Below are positions 19,075 to 27,414 of a stretch of 64,000 bases of DNA, piece by piece; position 1 is the first letter of the stretch, and every line of letters starts with the position of its first letter. The stretch is from Burkholderia arboris (GTDB taxonomy: Bacteria; Pseudomonadota; Gammaproteobacteria; Burkholderiales; Burkholderiaceae), in NCBI RefSeq assembly GCF_902499125.1, contig NZ_CABVPX010000003.1, positions 62,001-126,000 of the forward strand, given 5' to 3'. The position numbers and the translations under genes are program-made. The notes under the pieces were generated by a model. That model was given only the letters and a program-made list of their open reading frames with translations, made no database searches and was not told the origin of the DNA.

Positions 19075-20247
19075 TCAGCGCTTCTCGATCGGCACGAACT
19101 GCAGGTCTTCCGGGCCCGTGTAGTTCGCGCTCGGGCGGATGATCTTGTTGTCGACGCGTTGCTCGATGATGTGCGCGCTCCAGCCCGACGTGCGCGAGAT
19201 CACGAACAGCGGCGTGAACATCGCGGTCGGCACGCCCATCATGTGATACGACACCGCGCTGAACCAGTCGAGGTTCGGGAACATCTTCTTCGCATCCCAC
19301 ATCACCGATTCGAGACGCTCGGCGATGTTGTACAGCTTCACGTCGCCCGCTTCCTTCGACAGCTTGTGCGCGACGCCCTTGATCACCTTGTTGCGCGGAT
19401 CCGAGATCGTGTAGACCGGGTGGCCGAAGCCGATCACGACTTCCTTGTTCTCGACGCGGCGGCGGATGTCGGCTTCGGCGTCGTCCGGCGAGCTGTAGCG
19501 GCTCTGGATTTCATACGCGACTTCGTTCGCGCCGCCGTGCTTCGGCCCGCGCAGCGCGCCGATCGCGCCGGTGATCGCCGAGTAGATGTCCGAGCCCGTG
19601 CCCGCGATCACGCGGCCCGTGAACGTCGATGCGTTGAATTCGTGCTCCGCGTACAGGATCAGCGACGTGTGCATCGCCTCGACCCACGACTTCGACGGCG
19701 TCTTGCCGTGCAGCAGGTGCAGGAAGTGGCCGCCGATCGAGTCGTCGTCGGTTTCCGTTTCGATGCGCTTGCCGTTGTGCGAGAAGTGATACCAGTACAG
19801 CAGCATCGAGCCGAGCGACGCCATCAGGCGGTCGGCAATGTCGCGCGCGCCCGGCAGGTTGTGGTCGTCCTTCTCCGGCAGCACGGTACCGAGCACCGAC
19901 ACGCCGGTGCGCATCACGTCCATCGGGTGCGCGGACGCCGGGATCTGCTCGAGCGCCACCTTCAGCGCGCTCGGCAGGCCGCGCAGCGCGCGCAGCTTGG
20001 TCTTGTATGCGGCCAGTTCGGTCAGGTTCGGCAGCGTGCCGTGCACGAGCAGGTGCGCGATTTCCTCGAATTCGCACGATTCGGCGACGTCGAGAATGTC
20101 ATAGCCGCGGTAATGCAGGTCATTGCCGGTCTTGCCGACCGTGCACAGCGCCGTGTTGCCGGCCGTCACGCCCGACAGCGCCACCGACTTCTTCGGCTTG
20201 AATGCGCCTGCGGCGGCCGGTGCTGCTGCGTCTTTCGTCTCGCTCAT
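19075..20247 (-). CDS. prpC: 2-methylcitrate synthase PrpC
   Basis: The product has 390 residues and is a type-I citrate-synthase homologue of the PrpC type. Active-site regions visible are [22 protein letters not shown] and [14 protein letters not shown]. It condenses propionyl-CoA with oxaloacetate. The start is the ATG at 20247, with GGAG about 11 nt upstream; the frame continues 21 codons further but without family similarity. The order prpB-prpC-acnD-prpF and the shared strand show one operon. Confidence 0.95.
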   Translation of the reverse strand: MSETKDAAAPAAAGAFKPKKSVALSGVTAGNTALCTVGKTGNDLHYRGYDILDVAESCEFEEIAHLLVHGTLPNLTELAAYKTKLRALRGLPSALKVALEQIPASAHPMDVMRTGVSVLGTVLPEKDDHNLPGARDIADRLMASLGSMLLYWYHFSHNGKRIETETDDDSIGGHFLHLLHGKTPSKSWVEAMHTSLILYAEHEFNASTFTGRVIAGTGSDIYSAITGAIGALRGPKHGGANEVAYEIQSRYSSPDDAEADIRRRVENKEVVIGFGHPVYTISDPRNKVIKGVAHKLSKEAGDVKLYNIAERLESVMWDAKKMFPNLDWFSAVSYHMMGVPTAMFTPLFVISRTSGWSAHIIEQRVDNKIIRPSANYTGPEDLQFVPIEKR

Positions 20248-20344
20248 CTCTGGATTCTCCGATTTGTCGGCCAGTGTTGGCGCCTCAGCGCTTGTGCTGG
20301 CCCCATACAACGTTCAGATTCGTGTCTCGTGGGGGCGGGCCGCG

Positions 20345-21238
20345 TTACTTCTTGCCCTGCGCGAACAGCTCGTCGAGCTTGCGTTCGTATTCGTGATAGC
20401 CGAGGAAGTCGTACAGCTCGGCGCGCGTCTGCATCGTCGGCACGGCTGCCTTCTGCGTGCCGTCGCGACGCAGCGTTTCGTAGAAATTCAGCGCGGCCTT
20501 GTTCATCGCGCGATACGCGCCGCAGCAGTACAGCGCGATGTCGACGTTCGCCTCGCGCAGTTCGTCGAGCGCGAACAGCGGCGTCGAGCCGAATTCGGTC
20601 AGGTTCGCGAGGATCGGCACCTTCACGGCGGCCTTGAAGCGGCGGTAGTCGTCGAGCGACTTCATCGCTTCCGGGAAGATCATGTCCGCGCCGGCTTCGA
20701 CGTAGGCCACCGCGCGCTCGATCGCCGAGTCGATCCCTTCGGCGGCGGCTGCATCGGTGCGCGCCATGATCACGAACTGGTCGTCGGTACGCGCATCGAC
20801 CGCGGCCTTCACGCGATCGACCATTTCCTCGACCGGCACGACTTCCTTGCCCGGACGGTGGCCGCAACGCTTCTGGCCGACCTGGTCTTCGAGGTGGACG
20901 GCCGCGACGCCGGCCTTGATGAACGAGCGGACCGTACGTGCGATGTTGAACGCGCCGCCCCAGCCCGTGTCGATGTCGACCAGCAGCGGCAGGTCGGTCG
21001 CGTTGGTGATCCGGCCCGCGTCGATCAGCACGTCTTCCATCGTGCTGATGCCGAGGTCGGGAATGCCGAGCGAGTTTGCGGCGACGCCGCCGCCCGACAG
21101 GTACACGGCCTTGAAGCCGACGGCCTGCGCCATCTTGGCCGCGTACGCGGTGATCGCGCCGACCACCTGCAGCGGTTGTTCCGCCGCGACTGCCGCGCGG
21201 AATTTCGCGCCGGCGCTCTGAAGATGCGTATTGCTCAT
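20345..21238 (-). CDS. prpB: 2-methylisocitrate lyase PrpB
   Basis: The product has 297 residues and belongs to the isocitrate lyase/PEP mutase fold. The catalytic [10 protein letters not shown] loop carries Cys125, and [11 protein letters not shown] and HLEDQ supply metal-binding acids. It cleaves 2-methylisocitrate to pyruvate and succinate, the last step of propionate oxidation by this cycle. The ATG at 21238 has a perfect AGGAGG 7 nt upstream. A sigma-54 promoter lies just ahead, so this gene opens the operon controlled by PrpR. Confidence 0.95.
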   Translation of the reverse strand: MSNTHLQSAGAKFRAAVAAEQPLQVVGAITAYAAKMAQAVGFKAVYLSGGGVAANSLGIPDLGISTMEDVLIDAGRITNATDLPLLVDIDTGWGGAFNIARTVRSFIKAGVAAVHLEDQVGQKRCGHRPGKEVVPVEEMVDRVKAAVDARTDDQFVIMARTDAAAAEGIDSAIERAVAYVEAGADMIFPEAMKSLDDYRRFKAAVKVPILANLTEFGSTPLFALDELREANVDIALYCCGAYRAMNKAALNFYETLRRDGTQKAAVPTMQTRAELYDFLGYHEYERKLDELFAQGKK

Positions 21239-21268
21239 GAACGGCCTCCTGATGGAATGCCCGATAAC

Positions 21269-21284
21269 AGCAAGGACCGGGCCA
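21269..21284 (-). promoter_or_regulatory. Sigma-54 promoter of the prp operon
   Basis: Read on the minus strand, TGGCCCGGTCCTTGCT has GG and GC separated by exactly 10 nt, the -24/-12 geometry of RpoN promoters. Transcription would begin near 21258, about 20 nt ahead of prpB. The divergent PrpR is a sigma-54 activator, which fits. Confidence 0.75.
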
Positions 21285-21363
21285 GCTCGCGAAACGTCGC
21301 TAACCCACTGATTCTTAAGCAACCGCCCCGAGCGCTACAGCGTCCTGAGATTTCAATTCGGCA

Positions 21364-21386
21364 ATTTCATGTTTCAAAAATGAAAT
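21364..21386. promoter_or_regulatory. Inverted repeat, candidate PrpR activator site
   Basis: ATTTCAT, 9 nt, then ATGAAAT form a perfect inverted repeat centred about 95 bp upstream of the prpB -24/-12 promoter. A third half-like element (ATTTCAATT) lies just to the left. The position fits an enhancer site for PrpR, and it overlaps the likely prpR promoter, so autoregulation is possible. Confidence 0.5.
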
Positions 21387-21408
21387 CGCACGCGCATAAT
21401 CGGCCGTC

Positions 21409-23391
21409 ATGGACCTCTCCTCGACCAAGCCCGCCGGCCCGGCCGACCGCACGGTGCGCCCGCGCATCTGGGCGATGGGCATCAGCCGCCTGCGCGACCT
21501 GTTTCGCGAGATCGCCGGCGAATTCGACGAACGCGCCGACGTGCGCATCGTGACGCGCGCGTATGAGGATGCGCTCAGCGCGATCGCCGAGGCCGGCGCC
21601 ACGCGGCCCGACGTGATCGTCGCGGCCGGCTCGAACGGCGGCTTCCTGAAAACGCGTGCGCAGGTGCCGGTGGTGGTCGTGTCGCCGACCGGCTTCGACG
21701 TGATGCAGGCGCTCGCACGCGCGCGGCGCGACGCATCGCGGATCGCACTCGTCAGCGCCGGGGAAACGCCGCCCGAGGTGCGCCGCTTCGTCGCCGCGTA
21801 CGGCCTCGACGTGCAGTTTGCGTCATATCAGTCCGCGCAGGAAGCGGAAGCCTGCGTGCACGACCTGCGCGATCGCGGCATCGAAACGATCGTCGGCCCG
21901 GGCCTCGTCACCGATCTCGCGGCCAGCGCCGGCATGGGCGCGGTGTTCCTGTATTCGCACGCTTCGGTGCGCAAGGCCGTCGAGACGGCGCTCGAAGTCG
22001 CGTATGCGACGCACGCCGAGGGGTTCCGCCGCCAGCGGCTCGACACGCTGCTGCAACACCTGCGCGATGGCGTGGTCGCGCTCGACGCACGCGGCCGCGT
22101 CGAGGCGATCAACGAACGGCTCGCGTCGGCGCTCGGGGTCGAACCCGCGGCGGCCGTGGGCCGCGCGCTCGTCGACCTGCGCCCCGAGCTGCGCACGCTG
22201 CGCGGCGAGGACGGCGACGCGCTCGCGACCGTGCGCGGCGTGCGCTACGTCGTGCATCGCGGGCCGCTGGTCGATCGCGGCGTGACGTCGGGCAGCGTGC
22301 TGACGTTCCAGGAATCGCGCGCGGTCGAACGGCTCGACCGCGCATTGCGTTCGCAGCCGACCACGCAGCAGTTCGCCGCGCGCTACGCGCTCGACGACGT
22401 GGTCGGCGCGTCGGCGCCGATGGCGCGCGTGCGCGACCTCGTGCGCCGCTACGCGAAATCCGACGCGACCGTGCTCGTGCTAGGCGAAAGCGGCACCGGC
22501 AAGGAAATGATCGCGCAGAGCCTGCACGCGCTGTCCGCGCGGCGCAGCTATCCGTTCGTCGCGGTCAACTGCGGCGCGTTTCCGGAAGCGCTGCTCGAGA
22601 GCGAACTGTTCGGTTACGAGGAAGGCGCGTTCACCGGCGCGCGGCGCGGCGGCAAGACCGGCCTGTTCGAGGCCGCGCACCGCGGCACGCTGTTTCTCGA
22701 CGAGATCGGCGAAATGCCGCCGTCGCTGCAGAGCCGGCTGCTGCGCGTGCTGCAGGAGCGCGAGGTGATCCGCCTGGGCTCGACCGAGCCGATCCGCATC
22801 GACGTGCGCGTGATCGCCGCGACGCATCGTCCGCTGCTCGCGGCCGTCGAGGCCGGCACGTTCCGCGCGGATCTCTATTACCGGCTCAACATCCTGAACG
22901 TCGGCCTGCCGCCGCTGCGCGAGCGCGCGGCCGACATTCCCGCGCTCGCGGCAACGCTGCTCGTGCAGGCCGCACGACGCGAACCGCGCCTCGCCGAACG
23001 CCTGCGCGACGCCGATGACGCGACGCGCGTGCTCGGCGCAACCCGGGCGACGCTCGCGCGCTACCGGTGGCCCGGCAACGTGCGCGAACTGCAGAACGTG
23101 ATCGAGCGGATCGCGGTGGAGCTGGCCGAGGAAGCCGACGAAAACGATCCGGCCGCCGCTTGCGGCGCGCTCGATCCCGACGCGCTGCAGGCGATCGCGC
23201 CCGAGCTGTTCGCGGCGCCGCCCGACGCGGCCGACATCGACGATGCGCAGACACTGCACGCGCGCCGCCGCCGTGCCGAAGCCGACGAGATCCGCGCGGT
23301 GCTCGACGCGTGCGGCGGCGACCGCGACCGCGCGTGCGCGATGCTCGGCATCAGCAAAACGACGCTGTGGCGGAAGCTGTCGGTGAAATAG
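21409..23391 (+). CDS. prpR: Sigma-54-dependent propionate regulator PrpR
   Basis: The product has 660 residues. Residues 1 to about 195 are the PrpR sensory domain, which is thought to bind 2-methylcitrate. A PAS-like linker spans about 205-310. The AAA+ domain has GESGTGKE at 359-366 and the sigma-54 contact loop GAFTGA at 406-411. A Fis-type HTH ends the protein ([16 protein letters not shown]). It activates prpB-prpC-acnD-prpF from the divergent sigma-54 promoter. A CATAAT -10-like element lies at 21395-21400, which would put the mRNA start almost on the ATG, so the message may be leaderless. Confidence 0.93.
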   Translation: MDLSSTKPAGPADRTVRPRIWAMGISRLRDLFREIAGEFDERADVRIVTRAYEDALSAIAEAGATRPDVIVAAGSNGGFLKTRAQVPVVVVSPTGFDVMQALARARRDASRIALVSAGETPPEVRRFVAAYGLDVQFASYQSAQEAEACVHDLRDRGIETIVGPGLVTDLAASAGMGAVFLYSHASVRKAVETALEVAYATHAEGFRRQRLDTLLQHLRDGVVALDARGRVEAINERLASALGVEPAAAVGRALVDLRPELRTLRGEDGDALATVRGVRYVVHRGPLVDRGVTSGSVLTFQESRAVERLDRALRSQPTTQQFAARYALDDVVGASAPMARVRDLVRRYAKSDATVLVLGESGTGKEMIAQSLHALSARRSYPFVAVNCGAFPEALLESELFGYEEGAFTGARRGGKTGLFEAAHRGTLFLDEIGEMPPSLQSRLLRVLQEREVIRLGSTEPIRIDVRVIAATHRPLLAAVEAGTFRADLYYRLNILNVGLPPLRERAADIPALAATLLVQAARREPRLAERLRDADDATRVLGATRATLARYRWPGNVRELQNVIERIAVELAEEADENDPAAACGALDPDALQAIAPELFAAPPDAADIDDAQTLHARRRRAEADEIRAVLDACGGDRDRACAMLGISKTTLWRKLSVK

Positions 23392-23436
23392 GCAGGCCGG
23401 ATTCGACGCGCCGGCGCGCTTGCCTGAAACGGTCCG

Positions 23437-24054
23437 TCACTCGGCCTTGTGATAGTGGCGGTACGCCTTCGCGCGATTGCCGCACGACGACATCGAACAC
23501 CAGCGGCGGCTGCCGTTCTTGCTGTCGTCGATGAACAGCCACTGGCAGGCGTCGTTCGCGCAACGCTTGACCTTCGCGAGCCGCGCCCCGCCGAGCAGGT
23601 CGATCGCCGACCACAGCACCGGGCTCAGCAGCGCCGCGAGCGTGGCGCCCGTGCCGCCGATCCGCCACCCATAGGCGCCGTCGATGCGCGCCAGCGCGAC
23701 GCGCGGCGCCGCTTCTGCAAGAAAACCGCCGAGCAGCGCCAGATCGTCGGCGTGCGGCTCGCGCTGCTCGGCCTGCGCATGAAAGAGCCGATACAGCGCC
23801 TCGCGCAACGCGAGCGCGCGAGCGAGCGTCGCCGGTTCGTCACCCTTCTGCCGTACGTGACACGCGTCGGCCAGACTGGCCGGTACGCCTGCCTGCTCGC
23901 GGCACCACGTGACCAGGTCGTCCAGCGTCCCGAGGGTTTCAGTCGGCGCATCGGCGCCGCGCCAGTACAGCGTGTTCGCGAAATCGATGCTCAGCGTTTC
24001 CGGCGGCGCCGGAATCAGGCAGTCCGTCATGACGGAAGGTTGCGTTTTGCTCAT
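23437..24054 (-). CDS. CGNR zinc-finger (ABATE) regulator
   Basis: The product has 205 residues. Residues 1 to about 150 form the ABATE domain (LSIDFANTLYWRG). The C-terminus is a CGNR zinc finger with four cysteines in two pairs (CANDAC and CSMSSCGNR) and a basic end. Such proteins are putative stress-responsive transcription factors. It stands divergent from VOC genes with a strong promoter and two related palindromic sites between, so it is the likely local regulator. The ATG at 24054 is preferred; the frame stays open 12 codons upstream. Confidence 0.8.
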   Translation of the reverse strand: MSKTQPSVMTDCLIPAPPETLSIDFANTLYWRGADAPTETLGTLDDLVTWCREQAGVPASLADACHVRQKGDEPATLARALALREALYRLFHAQAEQREPHADDLALLGGFLAEAAPRVALARIDGAYGWRIGGTGATLAALLSPVLWSAIDLLGGARLAKVKRCANDACQWLFIDDSKNGSRRWCSMSSCGNRAKAYRHYHKAE

Positions 24055-24068
24055 GACGCGATCGTATC

Positions 24069-24087
24069 TAACCATCATGCCGGTTGA
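24069..24087. promoter_or_regulatory. Candidate operator 1, CGNR/VOC intergenic region
   Basis: TAACCATCATGCCGGTTGA is an imperfect inverted repeat sharing its first 11 bases with operator 2 at 24112. It lies just upstream of and overlaps the -35 box of the plus-strand promoter. The two site centres are about 43 bp apart, close to four helical turns. Confidence 0.5.
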
Positions 24088-24112
24088 CAAGCTTCCGGCC
24101 GCTTTCTAACAT
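24084..24112 (+). promoter_or_regulatory. Strong sigma-70 promoter for the VOC genes
   Basis: TTGACA at 24084-24089, a 17-bp spacer and TAACAT at 24107-24112 form a near-consensus promoter pointing to the VOC genes. Candidate operators flank it on both sides, so repression by occlusion is likely. Confidence 0.7.
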
Positions 24113-24129
24113 AACCATCATGGTGGTTA
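24112..24129. promoter_or_regulatory. Candidate operator 2, overlapping the VOC transcription start
   Basis: TAACCATCATGGTGGTTA is an 18-bp palindrome with one mismatched pair. It begins at the last base of the -10 box and covers the expected start point, a classic repressor position. Confidence 0.55.
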
Positions 24130-24174
24130 CGAACGGGTTGGCTGCACTGGCCCCTTCAGATCAAGGAGACACAG

Positions 24175-24282
24175 ATGATCGATCGACTTTCCTTCGGTGT
24201 TATCCACAACGACCGCAGCCGCGCGTCGTACGACAGCACGCTCGGCGCGCTTCGCTGCAAGCGGCTGGCATGGTGCCTGTAA
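24175..24282 (+). pseudogene. 5' fragment of a VOC-family gene (split copy A)
   Basis: An ATG with an AAGGAG ribosome site opens 35 codons (MIDRLSFGVIHNDRSRASYD and on) that match the first 31 residues of the intact VOC gene at 24329, then end in an unrelated AWCL and a stop. The homology stops after base 24267. The missing remainder is found at 26938-27226, so this is the 5' half of a gene split by about 2.67 kb of inserted DNA. The upstream leader also resembles that of the intact copy. Confidence 0.75.
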
Positions 24283-24328
24283 GCCGGCTTGCTGCACTGA
24301 CGTCCCCCTCAGTTCAAGGAGCCCACAG

Positions 24329-24712
24329 ATGATCGATCACCTTTCCTTCGGCGTCGCCCACATCGGCCGCAGCCGCACGTTCTACGACAGCACGCTCGGC
24401 GCGCTCGGCTACAAGCGGCTGTATAGCGACGACGGCTCGATCGGCTACGGCGCGACCGAACCGGTGCTGTGGCTGCAGCATGCAGCTCGCCCCATCGCCG
24501 CCGATCCCGAGTCCGGGTTGCACCTGTCGTTCAAGGCAGCGTCGCCCGTCGAGGTCGACGCGTTCTACCGCGCCGCGCTCGAGCACGGCGGCCAGGACAA
24601 CGGCGGGCCCGGCAAACGCGAGCACTACGGCCCCGGCTATTACGCGGCGTTCGTCGTCGATCCCGACGGATACCGGCTGGAAGCGCATTGCGAACTGGAC
24701 AACATCGTGTGA
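24329..24712 (+). CDS. VOC (glyoxalase/bleomycin-resistance fold) protein
   Basis: The product has 127 residues and the paired beta-alpha-beta-beta-beta modules of the vicinal-oxygen-chelate superfamily. His4 (MIDHLSFGVA), a central LHLSFKAASPVEVDAFY segment and the C-terminal DPDGYRLEAHC motif (a Glu metal ligand) fit a metal-dependent glyoxalase or dioxygenase-like enzyme. The substrate is unknown. It lies in the direction of the strong promoter at 24084 and opposite the CGNR regulator. The ATG at 24329 has an AAGGAG ribosome site. A terminator follows its stop. Confidence 0.85.
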   Translation: MIDHLSFGVAHIGRSRTFYDSTLGALGYKRLYSDDGSIGYGATEPVLWLQHAARPIAADPESGLHLSFKAASPVEVDAFYRAALEHGGQDNGGPGKREHYGPGYYAAFVVDPDGYRLEAHCELDNIV

Positions 24713-24734
24713 CCCGTTCGCGTACGAACGCCAA

Positions 24735-24775
24735 GGGCCCGATTCCTCTTGATGCGGAATCGGGCCCTCGCTTTT
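24735..24775 (+). terminator. Intrinsic terminator after the VOC gene
   Basis: GGGCCCGATTCC, a 9-nt loop and GGAATCGGGCCC form a perfect 12-bp stem followed by TCGCTTTT. The same stem recurs after the split VOC copy at 27259, evidence that both belong to duplicated segments. Confidence 0.85.
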
Positions 24776-24843
24776 GAATCATCGCCGTCCGGTTGCCGAC
24801 GACCCCCGCAGGCGGTCGTTCAGCGGAATCGCGGCATGCGCGG

Positions 24844-24905
24844 TTATTGCGCGCCGCGCGTGCGCTGCAACTGCTCGCCAGGCCCTTCGATGCCGAGGCG
24901 CACCG
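24844..24905 (-). pseudogene. 3' remnant of an FAH-family hydrolase gene
   Basis: Read on the minus strand this encodes VRLGIEGPGEQLQRTRGAQ and a stop. It matches the last residues of the intact FAH-family hydrolase at 27415 (VRLGIEGLGEQLQSTRNAR). Homology ends abruptly near 24905, where foreign-looking sequence starts. It shows that this VOC copy once sat next to its own FAH gene, as the other copy still does. Confidence 0.7.
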
Positions 24906-24910
24906 CAGGC

Positions 24911-24976
24911 AAGCTGTGGTATTCGGTGAACTACCGCGCTTGCGGCAAGCCGGCCGCCGGCACCTGCTGGGGCTGA
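24911..24976 (+). pseudogene. 3' gene fragment at the left edge of the inserted DNA
   Basis: A frame reading LWYSVNYRACGKPAAGTCWG and a stop looks like the end of a foreign gene with two Cys. The upstream sequence belongs to the FAH remnant, so the original gene start is absent. The family is not recognised, and the reading frame itself is uncertain. Confidence 0.3.
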
Positions 24977-25008
24977 TAAGCGAGCGGCCTGGCGCGGCGT
25001 TTTCACAT

Positions 25009-25617
25009 TCAGACGTCGCCCTGCATCGCGGGGCGGCTCTTGACCTTGCCCAGCCAGGCCTGCACCTTCGGGTGCGCGGCCACCGGCGCGCCCACCATGG
25101 CGGAATACCCGACCACCGACCCGACCACCAGGTCCGCCAGCGAGTATTCGCCGCCCAGCATCCAGGGCTGGCGCGCCAGGTGCGCATCCAGCAGCCCCAG
25201 CAGGGAATCCAGGTCGGTGGTGGCGCGCGCGGCCTGGCCGGCATCGCGAATCTGTTCATCGCCGTGGGTCGTGAGGAACAGGCGCGACAGCACCGCGCCA
25301 TACGTCACGTAGGCCCAGGCGCACCACGACAGGGCGGCCAGCCGCTCGGGGGTACCGGCGACGGGCCACAGGCCTTGCTTGACGCCCCAGTTCTCGCCCA
25401 GCCACAGATGGATCGCGAGGGCCTCGAACATCGGCGCGCCGTCCACCGTCAGCGTGGGCACCTTGCCATTGGGATTGAGGGCCAGGAATTCGGGGCGGCG
25501 CTGTTCGCCCGCGCGGATATCCACCTTGACGCGTTCGTGCGGGACCTGCAATTCGGCCAGGGCGCAGGCGATGGGGGAGGCGCTGGACTGGGGGTGCCAA
25601 TAGAAAACGATAGACAT
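25009..25617 (-). CDS. Glutathione S-transferase
   Basis: The product has 202 residues. The N-terminal thioredoxin-like domain has SIVFYWHPQSSASP, where the active-site Ser is expected, and the cis-Pro glutathione site NGKVPTLTVDG. The helical C-terminal domain includes the conserved GGEYSLADLVVG N-capping region. It conjugates glutathione or reduces peroxides; the substrate is unknown. Codon choice differs from the neighbours (more GCC/CTG blocks, fewer GCG/CTC). It is divergent from a WYL regulator, as in typical GST-regulator pairs, and both lie inside a segment flanked by gene fragments, which suggests transfer from another proteobacterium. Confidence 0.88.
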   Translation of the reverse strand: MSIVFYWHPQSSASPIACALAELQVPHERVKVDIRAGEQRRPEFLALNPNGKVPTLTVDGAPMFEALAIHLWLGENWGVKQGLWPVAGTPERLAALSWCAWAYVTYGAVLSRLFLTTHGDEQIRDAGQAARATTDLDSLLGLLDAHLARQPWMLGGEYSLADLVVGSVVGYSAMVGAPVAAHPKVQAWLGKVKSRPAMQGDV

Positions 25618-25712
25618 GGAAAAGGCTCCGGATTTCGGGGGGTGAGTGCCGCGGCCCCGTGGCCGCTGACGACGGACGAACTGTAGAATCCATTGCGGAC
25701 AGTTTCTGCCCT

Positions 25713-25727
25713 CGATACGAGGTATCG
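25713..25727. promoter_or_regulatory. Candidate operator between the GST and WYL regulator genes
   Basis: CGATAC, 3 nt, GTATCG is a perfect inverted repeat 10 bp ahead of the regulator start. It may be the regulator's own site, controlling both divergent genes. Confidence 0.4.
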
Positions 25728-25737
25728 TCGCCCCACC

Positions 25738-26721
25738 ATGCTCAGTTCCAGCAACCGCCTGCTCCGCCTGCTTTCCCTGCTGCAGACCCGCCGCCATTGG
25801 GCCGGCGCCGAGCTGGCGCAAGCCTTGGCGGTGCACCCGCGCACGCTGCGGCGCGACATCGACCGGCTGCGCGAACTGGGCTACCCGATCCAGGCCAGCA
25901 GCGGCGTGGCGGGCGGCTACGCGTTTCGCGCGGGCAACACGCTGCCGCCCCTGCTGCTGGACGACGACGAGGCCATGACGGTGGCCATCACGCTGCGCAC
26001 GGCGGCCACCGGGTCGATCGGCGGGGTGGAAGAAGCCGCGCTGCGCGCCCTGGTCAAGCTGGAACAGGTCATGCCCACGCGGCTGCGCCACAAACTGGAT
26101 GCGCTGCGCTCGGCCATCGTGCCGCTGCCGCGCGCCGGCCCATTGGTGGACGCCGGCCAGCTGGCCACGCTGGCGGCCGCCTGCCGCGATCAGCTGCGCG
26201 TGAATTTCGACTACGCCGATAGCCGCGGCCAGGCCAGCACGCGCCAGGTCGAGCCGCAAGGGCTGGCGCACACGGGGTGGCGTTGGTATCTGGTGGCGTG
26301 GGACCCGGCGCGCGACGACTGGCGCACCTTCCGGCTGGACCGCATTGCCGGCCCCGTGGCGCTGGGCGCGCACTTCGCGCCGCGGCCGCCCCCGGAAGGC
26401 GGCGACCTGCGCGCGTATGTGGCGCGTTCCGTGGGCCAGGCGCCCAATGCCGAAGAAGCCCGCATCGTGCTGCATGCGCCGCGCGCGGTGATGGCGGCGC
26501 GCATTCCCGCATCGGCCGGCCAGGTCGAGGCGCTGGACGACGACAGCCGCTGCCTGCTGCGCTGCACAGGGCAATCGCTGGAATCGCTGACGTACTGGCT
26601 GATGGCGCTGGAAGTGGAATTCGAGGTGCTGGCGCCCGACTCGCTGGCGCTGCGCTTTCAGGCGGCGGGCGAACGTGTCGCCCGCATGCTGCAACGGCGC
26701 GAGACGGGCGGCCAGACTTAA
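25738..26721 (+). CDS. YafY-type HTH/WYL-domain transcriptional regulator
   Basis: The product has 327 residues. Residues 1-60 form a DeoR-like winged HTH (LAQALAVHPRTLRRDIDRLR). The WYL ligand-sensing domain follows at about 150-220 and has the diagnostic TGWRWYLVAWDPARDDWR segment. A WCX-type C-terminus completes it. It probably represses or activates the divergent GST gene. The ATG at 25738 begins the canonical N-terminus (MLSSSNRLLRLLSLLQTRR). Base composition resembles the GST and differs from flanking Burkholderia genes. Confidence 0.88.
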   Translation: MLSSSNRLLRLLSLLQTRRHWAGAELAQALAVHPRTLRRDIDRLRELGYPIQASSGVAGGYAFRAGNTLPPLLLDDDEAMTVAITLRTAATGSIGGVEEAALRALVKLEQVMPTRLRHKLDALRSAIVPLPRAGPLVDAGQLATLAAACRDQLRVNFDYADSRGQASTRQVEPQGLAHTGWRWYLVAWDPARDDWRTFRLDRIAGPVALGAHFAPRPPPEGGDLRAYVARSVGQAPNAEEARIVLHAPRAVMAARIPASAGQVEALDDDSRCLLRCTGQSLESLTYWLMALEVEFEVLAPDSLALRFQAAGERVARMLQRRETGGQT

Positions 26722-26801
26722 GCGCGCAGCCGGCTCGCCGACATGGAGGCTGACGTCGTGCCGAAAGGCGGAACTGACGTGTCGTCGCCCCCGTAAGGAG
26801 G

Positions 26802-26936
26802 TCAGCTGGCCAGCTTGGCCTGGTTCGCCTGGTTGGCCTTCGACAGCGGCTGCATCATCAATGACACGTTCTCGGCGACCTTCAGCTTGTCGGCGGCCGA
26901 CATGGCGTCGTCGTCTTTCTTGGAAATACCCGGCGA
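26802..26936 (-). pseudogene. 3' gene fragment at the right edge of the inserted DNA
   Basis: On the minus strand 44 codons end in a stop, including AMSAADKLKVAENVSLMMQP and an Asn/Gln/Lys-rich tail. An AT-poor, structured codon pattern suggests a real coding end. It is cut at the junction with the split VOC gene at 26938, so only the C-terminus was brought in. The family is not recognised. Confidence 0.4.
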
Positions 26937-26937
26937 C

Positions 26938-27226
26938 TAGCGACGACGGCGCCATCGGGTACGGCACGACCGAACCGGAGCTGTGGTTGCCGCACGCTGC
27001 CCGCCCAGTCGCCGCCGATGCCGAGTCGGGGCCGCACCTGTCGTTCAAGGCGGCTTCGCCCGTCGAGGTCGACGCGTTCTGCCGCGCCGCGCTCGAGCAC
27101 GGCGGCCAGGACAACGGCGGGCCCGGCAAGCGCGAGCACTACGGCCCCGGCTACCACGCCGCGTTCGTCGTCGATCCCGACGGGTATCGGCTGGAAGCGC
27201 ATTGCGAACTCGACAACGTCGTGTGA
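26938..27226 (+). pseudogene. 3' part of the split VOC-family gene (copy A)
   Basis: The frame encodes residues about 33 to 127 of the VOC protein (from SDDGAIGYGTTEPELWLPHA to CELDNVV and a stop). It has no start. The homology begins with TAGCGACGACGG, exactly where copy A at 24175-24267 breaks off, allowing for two lost bases. The two fragments together would rebuild one gene. Its terminator at 27259 and the neighbouring intact FAH gene show it occupies the ancestral locus. Confidence 0.75.
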
Positions 27227-27258
27227 TCGAGCCCGCATACACCACGTACAAACGGCAG

Positions 27259-27299
27259 GGGCCCGATTCCGCATCGCGCGGAATCGGGCCCTTGTCGTT
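27259..27299 (+). terminator. Intrinsic terminator after the split VOC gene
   Basis: The same 12-bp stem as at 24735 (GGGCCCGATTCC and its complement) with a different 9-nt loop, followed by TTGTCGTT. The sequence conservation of this hairpin supports duplication of the VOC-FAH segment. Confidence 0.75.
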
Positions 27300-27414
27300 G
27301 CTGCATCGATGTTCGGTTCGCGACGCGCGCCGCAGGCAGGCACGCCGACGACCGGGCGGCGCGGCCGGGTTGCGACTGATTGCACCCGCGGCCCGGCTCG
27401 CGCCGGACACATGC

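Noticed and set aside
15319..20637. A 1772-codon plus-strand open frame across the prp genes
   Set aside because: It is antisense to prpF, acnD and prpC, its translation is Arg/His/Asp-rich without domains, and it arises from the high GC at third positions of the real genes.
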